A stretch of 5,446 nt of DNA from Rhizorhabdus sp. (GTDB taxonomy: Bacteria; Pseudomonadota; Alphaproteobacteria; Sphingomonadales; Sphingomonadaceae). The DNA is taken from the NCBI GenBank assembly GCA_004297635.1, contig SCUQ01000592.1:1-5446 (forward strand). Direction: 5' to 3'. Below the pieces are notes generated by a model. It was not told where the DNA came from and ran no database searches. It worked only from the letters and a program-made list of their open reading frames with translations. This document shows, one piece after another, positions 1 through 5,446 of the stretch. How positions within the stretch are numbered: position 1 is the first letter of the stretch; every line of letters starts with the position of its first letter. Position numbers and translations under genes: made by a program.

Positions 1-752
1 CGGTGATGATCCTGGGCGATACCTGCACGCGAGCCTGTGCCTTTTGCAACGTCAAGACCGGCATGCCGCGCGCGGTCGACCCGATGGAGCCCCAGCACAC
101 CGCCGATGCGGCGGCCGAACTGGGCCTCGAACATATCGTCATCACGTCGGTCGACCGGGACGACCTGCCCGATGGCGGGGCGAAGCAGTTCGTGAAGGTG
201 ATCGAGGCGCTGCGCCGGACGACCCCCAAGACCACCATCGAGATATTGACCCCGGATTTCCGCAACAAGGCCGATGCCGCGATCGAGATGATCGTCACGG
301 CCCGTCCCGACGTCTATAATCATAATCTGGAGACGGTGCCGCGGCTCTATCCGACGATCCGTCCGGGCGCCCGCTATTACGCCTCGCTCCGCCTGCTGGA
401 AACGGTCAAGCGGCTCGATCCGACCATCTTCACCAAGTCGGGCGTCATGGTCGGGCTGGGCGAGGAGCGGCTGGAGGTTCATCAGGTGATGGACGACATG
501 CGCTCCGCGGACATCGATTTCCTGACGATGGGCCAATATCTGCAGCCGACGCCGAAACATGCCAAGGTCATGGAGTTCGTCGCGCCGAAGACGTTCGAGG
601 CCTATGCCGCGATCGCCCGTGCCAAGGGCTTCAAACTGGTCGCCGCGAGCCCGTTGACCCGGTCGAGCTATCATGCCGGTGATGATTTCGTGAAGCTGCG
701 TGATGCCCGTAACGCCGAATTGGCGCGCAAGGCCGCTGCCACCGTCGCCTGA
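1..752 (+). CDS. lipA: Lipoyl synthase LipA, 5'-truncated by the window edge
   Basis: This radical-SAM enzyme inserts two sulfurs into protein-bound octanoyl groups to make the lipoyl cofactor of pyruvate and 2-oxoglutarate dehydrogenases and the glycine cleavage system; it acts in the cytosol. The open frame enters from outside the window (first full codon at 3, a GTG that is an internal valine rather than a start) and stops at TGA 750-752. About 249 residues are visible. The CTRACAFC radical-SAM motif (CxxxCxxC, bases 24-47) lies at the very start. The C-terminal RSSY motif (bases 660-671), whose serine ligates the auxiliary iron-sulfur cluster in known LipA structures, is intact. The upstream auxiliary-cluster cysteine motif and roughly the first 65-70 residues are missing only because the window begins there. 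The next gene follows after one base, suggesting translational coupling. Family assignment is very secure. Confidence 0.97.
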   Translation, partial: VMILGDTCTRACAFCNVKTGMPRAVDPMEPQHTADAAAELGLEHIVITSVDRDDLPDGGAKQFVKVIEALRRTTPKTTIEILTPDFRNKADAAIEMIVTARPDVYNHNLETVPRLYPTIRPGARYYASLRLLETVKRLDPTIFTKSGVMVGLGEERLEVHQVMDDMRSADIDFLTMGQYLQPTPKHAKVMEFVAPKTFEAYAAIARAKGFKLVAASPLTRSSYHAGDDFVKLRDARNAELARKAAATVA

Positions 753-753
753 G

Positions 754-1239
754 ATGCCACGCCATCACGAAGTCCGGACGCTGCCCTACAGCCCGGAGCA
801 GATGTACGAGCTGGTCGCGGATGTCGCATCCTACGACCAGTTCCTGCCCTGGGTGTCGGCGGTCCGCATCCGTTCCGACAGCGATACGGAAATGGTCGCC
901 GACCTGATGGTGGGTTTCAAGGCGCTGCGCGAGAAGTTCACGTCGAAGGTGCGCAAGCAGCGGCCGCTGTCGATCCATGTCGACTATGTCGATGGGCCGC
1001 TCAAATATCTCCGCAACGACTGGACGTTCGCCAGCGACGGCAACGGCGGCAGCCATGTCGATTTTTCGATCGAGTTCGAGTTCAAATCCCGCATCTTCGA
1101 GATGATCGCCGGACAGGTGTTCGACAGGGCACTGAGGATGATGATCGGCGCGTTCGAGGAGCGCGCCGCGAAACTCTACGGGGCGTCCGCGAGTCCTGCG
1201 GCCGGGATGTCCGAACCGTCAGGCATGCGCCTGACCTGA
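754..1239 (+). CDS. COQ10 / RatA-family START-domain protein (probable ubiquinone-binding)
   Basis: The protein has 161 residues and a single SRPBCC/START-like fold. Family hallmarks are the N-terminal YSPEQMYELVADVASYDQF stretch (residues 12-30), GPLKYLRNDWTF (81-92), and a C-terminal amphipathic helix region around DFSIEFEFKSRIFEMIAGQVFD (103-124). Relatives include mitochondrial COQ10, which binds ubiquinone in a hydrophobic pocket and supports respiration, and E. coli RatA (YfjG). Pipelines often label such genes 'type II toxin RatA', but no RatB partner is beside it, so a quinone-chaperone role is the better inference. The ATG at 754 is chosen because it starts just after the lipA stop and directly precedes the conserved domain; a longer reading from 700 would overlap lipA. 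No clear Shine-Dalgarno is visible, consistent with coupling to lipA. The last ~18 residues (ASASPAAG... onward) are a low-complexity tail beyond the core fold and carry a DNA hairpin. Confidence 0.9.
   Translation: MPRHHEVRTLPYSPEQMYELVADVASYDQFLPWVSAVRIRSDSDTEMVADLMVGFKALREKFTSKVRKQRPLSIHVDYVDGPLKYLRNDWTFASDGNGGSHVDFSIEFEFKSRIFEMIAGQVFDRALRMMIGAFEERAAKLYGASASPAAGMSEPSGMRLT
1218..1235. terminator. Perfect 7-bp hairpin at a convergent gene junction, candidate bidirectional terminator
   Basis: GTCAGGC (1218-1224), loop ATGC, GCCTGAC (1229-1235) is a perfect inverted repeat. It covers the last codons of the COQ10/RatA gene and lies 9 bases beyond the pncC stop on the other strand. The two stop codons are only 5 bases apart, so any shared terminator must lie inside a coding end, as this does. 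There is no T-tract on either side, so it is not a canonical intrinsic terminator; it could instead protect mRNA 3' ends or be chance. The structure is seen directly; its role is inferred. Confidence 0.4.
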
Positions 1240-1244
1240 AATCA

Positions 1245-1769
1245 CTACAGCGTCGCGCCCGGCATCAGCAGCTCAAGCGCGCACAGCGCGGCCTGAAGCC
1301 GGACGCCGCCGCGTCCCAGGTCGCCGAACTGGCGCTTGTCGGCGGCGATATCCTCAGGATCGGCGCCCTTGTTCGCCCGGCCGAACACGACCGTACCGAC
1401 CGGCTTCTTCTCGCTGCCGCCACCAGGGCCGGCGACGCCCGTGATCGACACCGCGATATCCGCGTCGCTTTTCTCCAAAGCGCCCCGCGCCATGGCCCAG
1501 GCGACCGCGATCGACACGGCGCCGAAGGTTTCGATCATCTCGACCGAGACCCCGAGGATCGCGACCTTGGCCTCGTTCGAATAGGTGACGAAGCTCGACC
1601 CGAGCACATCGGACGAGCCCGGTATCTCGGTCAGTGCCGCGGCGACGAGTCCGCCCGTGCAGCTTTCCGCGACCGCGATCTTGCGGCCGGCGGCGCGATT
1701 GGCGGCTATGACCCGGCGCGCGGCTTCGACCAGCTCGACGGGAAGGAGGGTGTCTTGTTGCTGGCTCAC
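1245..1769 (-). CDS. pncC: CinA C-terminal-domain protein, NMN amidohydrolase (PncC)
   Basis: This is a stand-alone CinA C-terminal domain of 174 residues, without the N-terminal MoCF-like domain of full CinA. The family deamidates nicotinamide mononucleotide to nicotinate mononucleotide, recycling pyridine nucleotides in the cytosol. Visible signatures are AESCTGG (residues 34-40, with the presumed catalytic serine), TYSNEAK (62-68) and ITGVAGPGGG (109-118) followed by KPVGTV. The start is taken as GTG at 1769 (protein begins VSQQQDTLLP, initiator read as Met) because AGGAA at 1780-1776 lies 6 bases upstream. A longer reading from ATG 1829 would run into ispDF and add an uncharacteristic Arg/Pro-rich leader. 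It begins 13 bases after the ispDF stop on the same strand, so both probably share one transcript. The stop is TAG at 1247-1245. The family is certain; the exact substrate is inferred from characterised relatives. Confidence 0.93.
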   Translation of the reverse strand: MSQQQDTLLPVELVEAARRVIAANRAAGRKIAVAESCTGGLVAAALTEIPGSSDVLGSSFVTYSNEAKVAILGVSVEMIETFGAVSIAVAWAMARGALEKSDADIAVSITGVAGPGGGSEKKPVGTVVFGRANKGADPEDIAADKRQFGDLGRGGVRLQAALCALELLMPGATL

Positions 1770-1775
1770 GCTGGG

Positions 1776-1780
1776 TTCCT
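1776..1780 (-). promoter_or_regulatory. Ribosome binding site that decides the pncC GTG start
   Basis: On the minus strand AGGAA sits 6 bases before GTG 1769, in the 13-base gap after the ispDF stop. It supports the GTG start over the upstream ATG at 1829. Confidence 0.7.
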
Positions 1781-1782
1781 GC

Positions 1783-2931
1783 TTACTGGTGACGGGGCAC
1801 GCGGACGGTGGCCATCGCCTGCGCGGCAATGCCTTCGCCTCGCCCGGTGAAGCCGAGCCGCTCGGTGGTAGTGGCCTTGACGCTCACTTGGCCAATGCGG
1901 ATCCCCAGCAATGCGGCGATCCGTTCGCGGATCGCGTCGCGATGCGGGCCGACCTTGGGCGCTTCGCAGATGATCGTCAGATCGACATGGTCGATGATGC
2001 CCCCGTCCCGCGCCACCAGATCGCGGGCATGGGCCAGGAAAATCTCGGAATCGGCGCCTTTCCAGCGTTGGTCGCTGGGCGGGAAATGGCTGCCGATATC
2101 ACCGGCCGAAATGCTGCCGAGCAGGGCATCGGTGAGCGCATGCAGTGCGACATCGGCATCGCTGTGCCCCGCCAGCGCCCGGTCATGCGCGATCCTGACG
2201 CCCCCGAGTTGCACGGCGTCGCCCGCGGTGAAGCCATGGACGTCGAAGCCCTGGGCGGTGCGGCTGACCATCATGCGCTTTTCGGCCTGGTCGAAATCGG
2301 CAGCGAAGGTCAGTTTGTCGAGCGCTGGGTCGCCTTCGACGATGGCAACCGAAAGGCCCGCCGCGCGGGCGACCTGGGCATCGTCGGTCGCCTCGCGTCC
2401 CGGGTTCCAGGCGGCGTGCGCGGCGAGGATCGCATCGCGGCGGAAGGCCTGCGGCGTCTGGACCCGATAGAGGCCGTCGCGCGCTACCGTGTCGCCGAGC
2501 AGGCCGTCGCCCTTCGCCAGCGTATCGGCGACGGCGAGCGCAGGAACCGCGCCGTCGCTGACGTCGAGCGCCGCGATCAGCCGGTCGACGACGGCGGCCG
2601 GCAGGAACGGCCGCGCGGCGTCGTGAATCAGAACGATGTCGGCATCGACCGCCTGAATCCCAGCGATCACCGAATCCCGGCGCGTCGCCCCGCCGGTCAC
2701 GGGCGGGGGCAGGGCACGGTCGCCCACGGCGTCGGCGTAGAGATCATCATGGCCCGCGCTGATCACCACCTGCAGCCGATCGATCGCCGGATGATCCGCC
2801 AGCGCATCGACGGCGTAGGCGAGCACCGTCCTGCCGCCGATCCGCCGGTATTGCTTGGGCATATCGCCGCCGCTCCGCACGCCCTGTCCGGCGGCGACGA
2901 TCAGCGCGGCGATCTTGGGCTTCCCCGTCAT
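1783..2931 (-). CDS. ispDF: Bifunctional IspD/IspF enzyme of the MEP isoprenoid pathway
   Basis: The protein has 382 residues and two fused enzymes of non-mevalonate isoprenoid synthesis in the cytosol. Residues ~5-222 are IspD, which attaches CTP to 2-C-methyl-D-erythritol 4-phosphate: the nucleotide loop [16 protein letters not shown] (13-28), GGATRRDSV (80-88), HDAARPF (103-109), QTPQAF (158-163), TDDAQ (182-186) and a conserved lysine in DKLTF (205-209). Residues ~225-382 are IspF, which cyclises the product of IspE to MEcPP: GFDVHGF (228-234, metal ligands Asp230 and His232), GHSDADV (255-261, third ligand His256), [13 protein letters not shown] (275-287) and [18 protein letters not shown] (353-370). 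All key residues are present. Such fusions are common in alphaproteobacteria; the intervening IspE is encoded elsewhere. The start ATG 2931 is placed by the IspD N-terminus. A GAGG at 2951-2948 is a poor, distant ribosome site. The long open frame on the opposite strand is a GC-driven shadow. Confidence 0.97.
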   Translation of the reverse strand: MTGKPKIAALIVAAGQGVRSGGDMPKQYRRIGGRTVLAYAVDALADHPAIDRLQVVISAGHDDLYADAVGDRALPPPVTGGATRRDSVIAGIQAVDADIVLIHDAARPFLPAAVVDRLIAALDVSDGAVPALAVADTLAKGDGLLGDTVARDGLYRVQTPQAFRRDAILAAHAAWNPGREATDDAQVARAAGLSVAIVEGDPALDKLTFAADFDQAEKRMMVSRTAQGFDVHGFTAGDAVQLGGVRIAHDRALAGHSDADVALHALTDALLGSISAGDIGSHFPPSDQRWKGADSEIFLAHARDLVARDGGIIDHVDLTIICEAPKVGPHRDAIRERIAALLGIRIGQVSVKATTTERLGFTGRGEGIAAQAMATVRVPRHQ

Positions 2932-2937
2932 CGGCGG

Positions 2938-2972
2938 GCGCTTTAGGCCTCAGGGGCGCGACAGTAAAGCGC
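2938..2972 (-). promoter_or_regulatory. 8-bp inverted repeat in the ispDF leader, possible RNA stem or operator
   Basis: GCGCTTTA (2938-2945) and TAAAGCGC (2965-2972) are exact reverse complements separated by 19 bases. In the ispDF leader RNA the downstream arm ends 6 bases before the AUG, and the only Shine-Dalgarno-like GAGG (2951-2948) lies in the loop. It could therefore modulate translation, or bind a dimeric repressor as DNA. The repeat is seen directly; the function is inferred. Confidence 0.4.
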
Positions 2973-2973
2973 T

Positions 2974-2988
2974 GCCCCGCTTCGGGGC
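2974..2988. repeat. Small GC hairpin in the ispDF-dusB intergenic region
   Basis: GCCCCG (2974-2979), loop CTT, CGGGGC (2983-2988) is a perfect 6-bp inverted repeat. On the minus strand its loop is GAA, giving a compact GC stem one base upstream of the larger inverted repeat in the ispDF leader. No T-tract follows on either strand, so it is not an intrinsic terminator. It may be part of leader folding or chance in GC-rich DNA. Confidence 0.35.
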
Positions 2989-3011
2989 TCGACGGTGCGA
3001 CGAAGCTCTCC

Positions 3012-3040
3012 TTGCTCCTGTGCCGCAATGCAGCTAGAGC
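3012..3040 (+). promoter_or_regulatory. Weak candidate promoter for the dusB-ntrB-ntrC operon
   Basis: TTGCTC (3012-3017) and TAGAGC (3035-3040) are separated by 17 bases and each matches half of the sigma-70-type consensus. The first is preceded by C, giving CTTG as in alphaproteobacterial -35 boxes. A start near 3047 would give a leader of about 25 bases. The position in the divergent gap is right but the match is poor, so this is only a suggestion. Confidence 0.25.
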
Positions 3041-3062
3041 GGTGCCGCTTTTTTAGGCAATA

Positions 3063-3074
3063 ATGGTATCATGA
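3063..3074 (+). other. Three-codon mini-ORF overlapping the dusB start
   Basis: ATG GTA TCA TGA encodes Met-Val-Ser and stops within an ATGA that contains the dusB ATG (3071). An AGG at 3055-3057 is 5 bases before the mini-ORF ATG but 13 before the dusB ATG, so ribosomes might load on the mini-ORF and reinitiate. It may equally be chance. Confidence 0.25.
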
Positions 3075-4072
3075 CCCCGGCTTTGCGTCCCATCCATATC
3101 GGCCCCGTGCGGATCGACAGTCCCGTGATTCTCGCGCCGATGACCGGCGTGAGCGATCTGCCGTTCCGCAAGGCGGTGCGCGGCTATGGATCGGGTCTGA
3201 ACGTGACCGAGATGATCGCCAGCCAGGCGGCGATCCGCGAGACCCGCCAGTCGGTTCAGAAGGCGTTGTGGGATCCGGCGGAGGAGCCCGTCTCGATGCA
3301 GCTGGTCGGCTGCACGCCGAAGGAAATGGGCGAGGCTGCGAAGCTCAGCCAGGATCGCGGCGCCGCGATCATCGACATCAACATGGGCTGTCCGGTCCGC
3401 AAGGTCGTCAATGGCGATGCGGGTTCGGCGCTGATGCGCACGCCCGATCTTGCCGTCGCGATCGTGCGGGAGACCGTGAAGGCGGTCGAGGTTCCGGTCA
3501 CGCTGAAGATGCGGATGGGCTGGGATCATGACAGCCTCAACGCGCCTGAACTGGCGCGGATCGCCGAAGATGTCGGCGTGAAGATGATCACGGTCCACGG
3601 CCGCACGCGCTGCCAGATGTACAAGGGATCGGCCGACTGGGCGTTCGTTCGCCGGGTGAAGGACGCCGTCACGATTCCCGTCATCGTCAATGGTGACATC
3701 TGCTCGATAGATGATGCGGAGAGCGCGCTGGAGCAGTCTGGCGCGGACGGCCTGATGATCGGCCGCGGTGCTTATGGACGACCATGGCTGCTGAGCCAGG
3801 TGATGCACTATTTCGCGACCGGAGAGCGCCGGCCCGATCCATCTTATGAAGAACAATATCATCTGATCATAGCGCATTACCACCAAATGCTCGAACTCTA
3901 CGGCAGGGAGGTCGGCGTCAACATGGCGCGCAAGCATATTGGCTGGTACACCAAGGGACTGCCCGGCTCGGCCGAATTCCGCAACAAGGTGAATCAGGAG
4001 CCCGACGCCGCCACGGTGCTCGCGATGCTCCGCGAATTCTACGCTCCATGGCTCTCCCGGGCGGCAGCCTGA
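3071..4072 (+). CDS. dusB: tRNA-dihydrouridine synthase, DusB/NifR3 family
   Basis: This FMN-dependent enzyme of 333 residues reduces specific uridines in the tRNA D-loop to dihydrouridine, using NADPH. A TIM-barrel N-terminal part carries LAPMTGVSD (21-29, FMN phosphate side), NMGCP (104-108, catalytic Cys107), KMRMGWD (146-152), VHGRTR (175-180) with YKG (184-186), NGDI (207-210) and [10 protein letters not shown] (230-239). A C-terminal helical tRNA-binding part includes MARKHIGWY (285-293) and RNKVNQ (304-309). Length is typical for the family. The start ATG 3071 is the first possible start after an in-frame stop at 3035-3037 and fits the family N-terminus. It heads the classical alphaproteobacterial nifR3-ntrB-ntrC arrangement, and its last 25 bases overlap ntrB, implying co-translation. 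Exactly which tRNA uridine is modified cannot be read from sequence; U17 is known for E. coli DusB. Confidence 0.96.
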   Translation: MTPALRPIHIGPVRIDSPVILAPMTGVSDLPFRKAVRGYGSGLNVTEMIASQAAIRETRQSVQKALWDPAEEPVSMQLVGCTPKEMGEAAKLSQDRGAAIIDINMGCPVRKVVNGDAGSALMRTPDLAVAIVRETVKAVEVPVTLKMRMGWDHDSLNAPELARIAEDVGVKMITVHGRTRCQMYKGSADWAFVRRVKDAVTIPVIVNGDICSIDDAESALEQSGADGLMIGRGAYGRPWLLSQVMHYFATGERRPDPSYEEQYHLIIAHYHQMLELYGREVGVNMARKHIGWYTKGLPGSAEFRNKVNQEPDAATVLAMLREFYAPWLSRAAA

Positions 4073-5169
4073 TCCGCTTCGCCCGGCGTGGCGCCGTGCC
4101 CGACAGGGGCGCCGAAGCTCCGTCCGCGGCGGAGATCATGGCGGCCATGGCGACCGCAGTGCTCGTCATCGATCCCGACGGTCAGGTGGTCGAGATCAAC
4201 GCTGCCTGCGAATCCCTGTTCAACCTCAGCCGCACCCAGATCGTCGGGCGGGCCGTATTCGATGCGATCGGTCATCCGCTCACCACGATGCCGAGCGACG
4301 CGCCCTTCGCGGCCTATGGCATCGACATCGTCCTGCCGGGCAGCCGCCGGATGCGGGTCGACCTGATGGTCGCGCCTTTGCCCGATCGGCTGGGCTGGCG
4401 CGCCGTATCGATCCATGGCCATGCCCGTAGTGCGATCGGCGCCCGGTCGGTCGATCGTGAGGGCGGCACCCGCACCGCCGTCGCCGCCGCGGCGATGCTG
4501 GCGCATGAGGTGAAGAACCCGCTCTCGGCGGTGCGCGGTGCTGCGCAGCTGCTGGAGACGACCTGCGACGAGGAATCGCGCGACCTCACCCGGCTGATCC
4601 GCGAGGAGGTCGACCGCGTCGCCGCGCTGATCGACCGCATGCAGGGCTTCACCGACACGCGTCCGATGGAAATGAGCCCGCAGAATATCCATGCCATATT
4701 GGGCCATGCCCGGGAGGTCGCACTCAAGGGCTTCGCGCATGGGCGGGTGATCCGCGAAATATATGATCCGTCGCTGCCGGCCGTGCTCGGCCACCGCGAT
4801 TCGCTGATACAAATCCTCATCAACCTGCTCAAAAACGCCGCCGAGGCGATGGGCGACGCCCCAGGCGCGATCACGCTGACGACGGCCTATCGCCATGGCG
4901 TTTCGATGCGCCGCGCCGATGGCGATGCGCGTCAGCCTTTGCCCATCGAGCTGTGCGTGATCGACGAAGGCCCGGGGGCCTCGCCCGACATCGAGGGGCA
5001 TTTGTTCGATCCCTTCGTCACCACCAAGCGGACGGGCAGCGGGCTGGGTCTGGCGCTGGTCGAGAAGCTGGTGTCCGACCAGGGCGGGATCATCGAATAT
5101 GCGCGGGAAGGCTCGCCGGCGAAGACGGTGTTTCGCCTGCTGCTTCCACGCGCGAGAGTGACGGCATGA
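4048..5169 (+). CDS. ntrB: Nitrogen regulation sensor histidine kinase/phosphatase NtrB (NR(II))
   Basis: This cytosolic two-component kinase of 373 residues phosphorylates or dephosphorylates NtrC according to nitrogen status, usually relayed by PII proteins. No membrane segment or signal peptide is visible. A PAS domain spans about 28-125 ([21 protein letters not shown]). The dimerisation/phosphoacceptor helix contains [19 protein letters not shown] with His153. The ATPase domain shows the N box [13 protein letters not shown] (256-268), G1 DEGPG (306-310), the F box LFDPFVTTK (319-327) and G2 GSGLGL (330-335). All catalytic motifs are intact. ATG 4048 overlaps the dusB end by 25 bases and lacks a clear Shine-Dalgarno. 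It gives an N-terminal extension of ~27 residues before the PAS domain, so an in-frame GTG at 4096 is an alternative start. The stop overlaps the ntrC start (ATGA), tying kinase and regulator together. Confidence 0.95.
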   Translation: MALPGGSLIRFARRGAVPDRGAEAPSAAEIMAAMATAVLVIDPDGQVVEINAACESLFNLSRTQIVGRAVFDAIGHPLTTMPSDAPFAAYGIDIVLPGSRRMRVDLMVAPLPDRLGWRAVSIHGHARSAIGARSVDREGGTRTAVAAAAMLAHEVKNPLSAVRGAAQLLETTCDEESRDLTRLIREEVDRVAALIDRMQGFTDTRPMEMSPQNIHAILGHAREVALKGFAHGRVIREIYDPSLPAVLGHRDSLIQILINLLKNAAEAMGDAPGAITLTTAYRHGVSMRRADGDARQPLPIELCVIDEGPGASPDIEGHLFDPFVTTKRTGSGLGLALVEKLVSDQGGIIEYAREGSPAKTVFRLLLPRARVTA

Positions 5170-5446
5170 CCGGCGGGGCTGGCAGGGTCCTCGTCGTCGA
5201 TGATGACGGCGCGATCCGGACGGTGGTGCGCGAGGCGCTGCGCCGGGCCGGCCATATCGTCGAAACGGCGGCTTCCGTTGCCGAGCAGCGGCGCCTGTTC
5301 GCCAGCTTCGATCCGCAAGTGCTCGTCACAGATGTGATGCTGCCGGACGGCAACGGCCTGGATATCATCCCCGAGATGCTGGCGAAGAATCCCGGCCTGC
5401 CGGTGATCGTGCTGTCGGCGCAGAACACCTTCACGACAGCGCTGCG
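5166..5446 (+). CDS. ntrC: Nitrogen regulation response regulator NtrC (NR(I)), 3'-truncated
   Basis: The first 93 codons of NtrC, a sigma-54-dependent enhancer-binding activator of nitrogen-assimilation genes, are visible before the window ends. They are most of the receiver domain: acidic pair Asp12/Asp13 in VLVVDDDGAIR (8-18), phosphoacceptor Asp56 in VTDVMLPDGNGLD (54-66), and the switch serine Ser84 in VIVLSAQNTFTTAL (80-93), a wording characteristic of NtrC. The conserved lysine, the AAA+ domain and the Fis-type helix-turn-helix lie beyond the edge. The start ATG 5166 overlaps the ntrB stop as ATGA, and GAGAG (5154-5158) stands 7 bases upstream as a plausible ribosome site. Position after a NtrB-type kinase supports NtrC rather than the paralogue NtrX, which pairs with the membrane kinase NtrY. 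No stop interrupts the frame. Confidence 0.93.
   Translation, partial: MTGGAGRVLVVDDDGAIRTVVREALRRAGHIVETAASVAEQRRLFASFDPQVLVTDVMLPDGNGLDIIPEMLAKNPGLPVIVLSAQNTFTTAL

Larger units (their letters stand above)
2932..3070. other. Divergent intergenic region between ispDF and dusB
   Basis: This 139-base gap is the only sizeable non-coding stretch. It must carry promoters for both the ispDF-pncC transcript (minus) and the dusB-ntrB-ntrC operon (plus). The half next to ispDF holds the inverted repeats at 2938-2972 and 2974-2988. The dusB half holds a weak -35/-10 pair, a short stem with a six-T run (3038-3054) and a mini-ORF. I see no convincing minus-strand promoter, no GG-N10-GC sigma-54 site that I would defend, and no tRNA-like or riboswitch-like structure that I recognise. 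Confidence 0.8.

Noticed and set aside
700..753. Longer N-terminus for the COQ10/RatA protein from ATG 700
   Set aside because: It would overlap lipA by more than 50 bases and add 18 residues with no family similarity; ATG 754 fits the domain start.
754..1239. Toxin-antitoxin system based on the RatA-family similarity
   Set aside because: There is no RatB-like partner nearby, the gene is coupled to lipA, and the family includes COQ10 quinone-binding proteins; toxin naming is not supported by context.
1770..1829. Longer N-terminus for PncC from ATG 1829
   Set aside because: It would overlap the ispDF C-terminus with an atypical leader, whereas GTG 1769 has a well-spaced AGGAA.
1585..2946. 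Plus-strand open frame of 453 codons opposite ispDF and the start of pncC
   Set aside because: It is antisense to two intact, motif-complete genes. Its product is Arg/Asp/Gly-rich with no recognisable domain, as expected from a GC-rich codon pattern read on the other strand.
3053..3937. Minus-strand open frame of 294 codons opposite dusB
   Set aside because: It is a His/Arg/Asp-rich shadow of dusB without family motifs, and dusB has every expected active-site motif.
4039..5001. Minus-strand open frame of 320 codons opposite ntrB
   Set aside because: The composition is typical of an antisense GC shadow, and ntrB carries complete H, N, G1, F and G2 boxes.
1..5446. Mobile element, CRISPR array, prophage or novel defence system
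   Set aside because: No transposase, integrase, direct-repeat array, target-site duplication or unrecognised gene cluster is present. Gene order and composition look like conserved core chromosome throughout.

Overview
This GC-rich window has tightly packed genes and reads as ordinary chromosomal core genome of an alphaproteobacterium, most likely a sphingomonad-type one. That placement is an inference. It rests on the lipA / COQ10-RatA / cinA / ispDF / dusB(nifR3) / ntrB / ntrC order, on IspD and IspF being fused in one polypeptide, and on protein similarity recalled from memory; no database search was possible. I find no mobile element, CRISPR array, tRNA, rRNA or defence system, and all seven protein genes belong to known families.

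Layout: positions 1-1239 (+) hold the 3' part of lipA (lipoyl synthase, N-terminus outside the window), followed after one base by a complete COQ10/RatA-type START-domain gene. These meet head-on, with only 5 bases between stop codons, a minus-strand pair: ispDF (2931-1783) and then pncC/cinA-C (1769-1245). A 7-bp perfect hairpin lies at this convergent junction. The 139-base gap 2932-3070 is the only real intergenic space. It separates the divergent ispDF and dusB and contains an 8-bp inverted repeat in the ispDF leader, a small GC hairpin, a weak promoter candidate for dusB and a three-codon mini-ORF that overlaps the dusB start. From 3071 to the end (+) run dusB, ntrB and the start of ntrC, each overlapping the next (25 bases, then ATGA), so they look co-transcribed and translationally coupled.

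Functionally there are three modules. The first is lipoate cofactor synthesis plus a probable ubiquinone-handling protein, both serving oxidative metabolism. The second combines the MEP isoprenoid pathway (IspD and IspF steps) with NMN deamidation. The third is the nifR3-ntrB-ntrC nitrogen-regulation operon, in which a tRNA dihydrouridine synthase precedes a PAS-histidine kinase and its response regulator. The points worth a second look are mainly regulatory: the hairpin at the convergent junction, the inverted repeat beside the ispDF start codon, and the mini-ORF at dusB.
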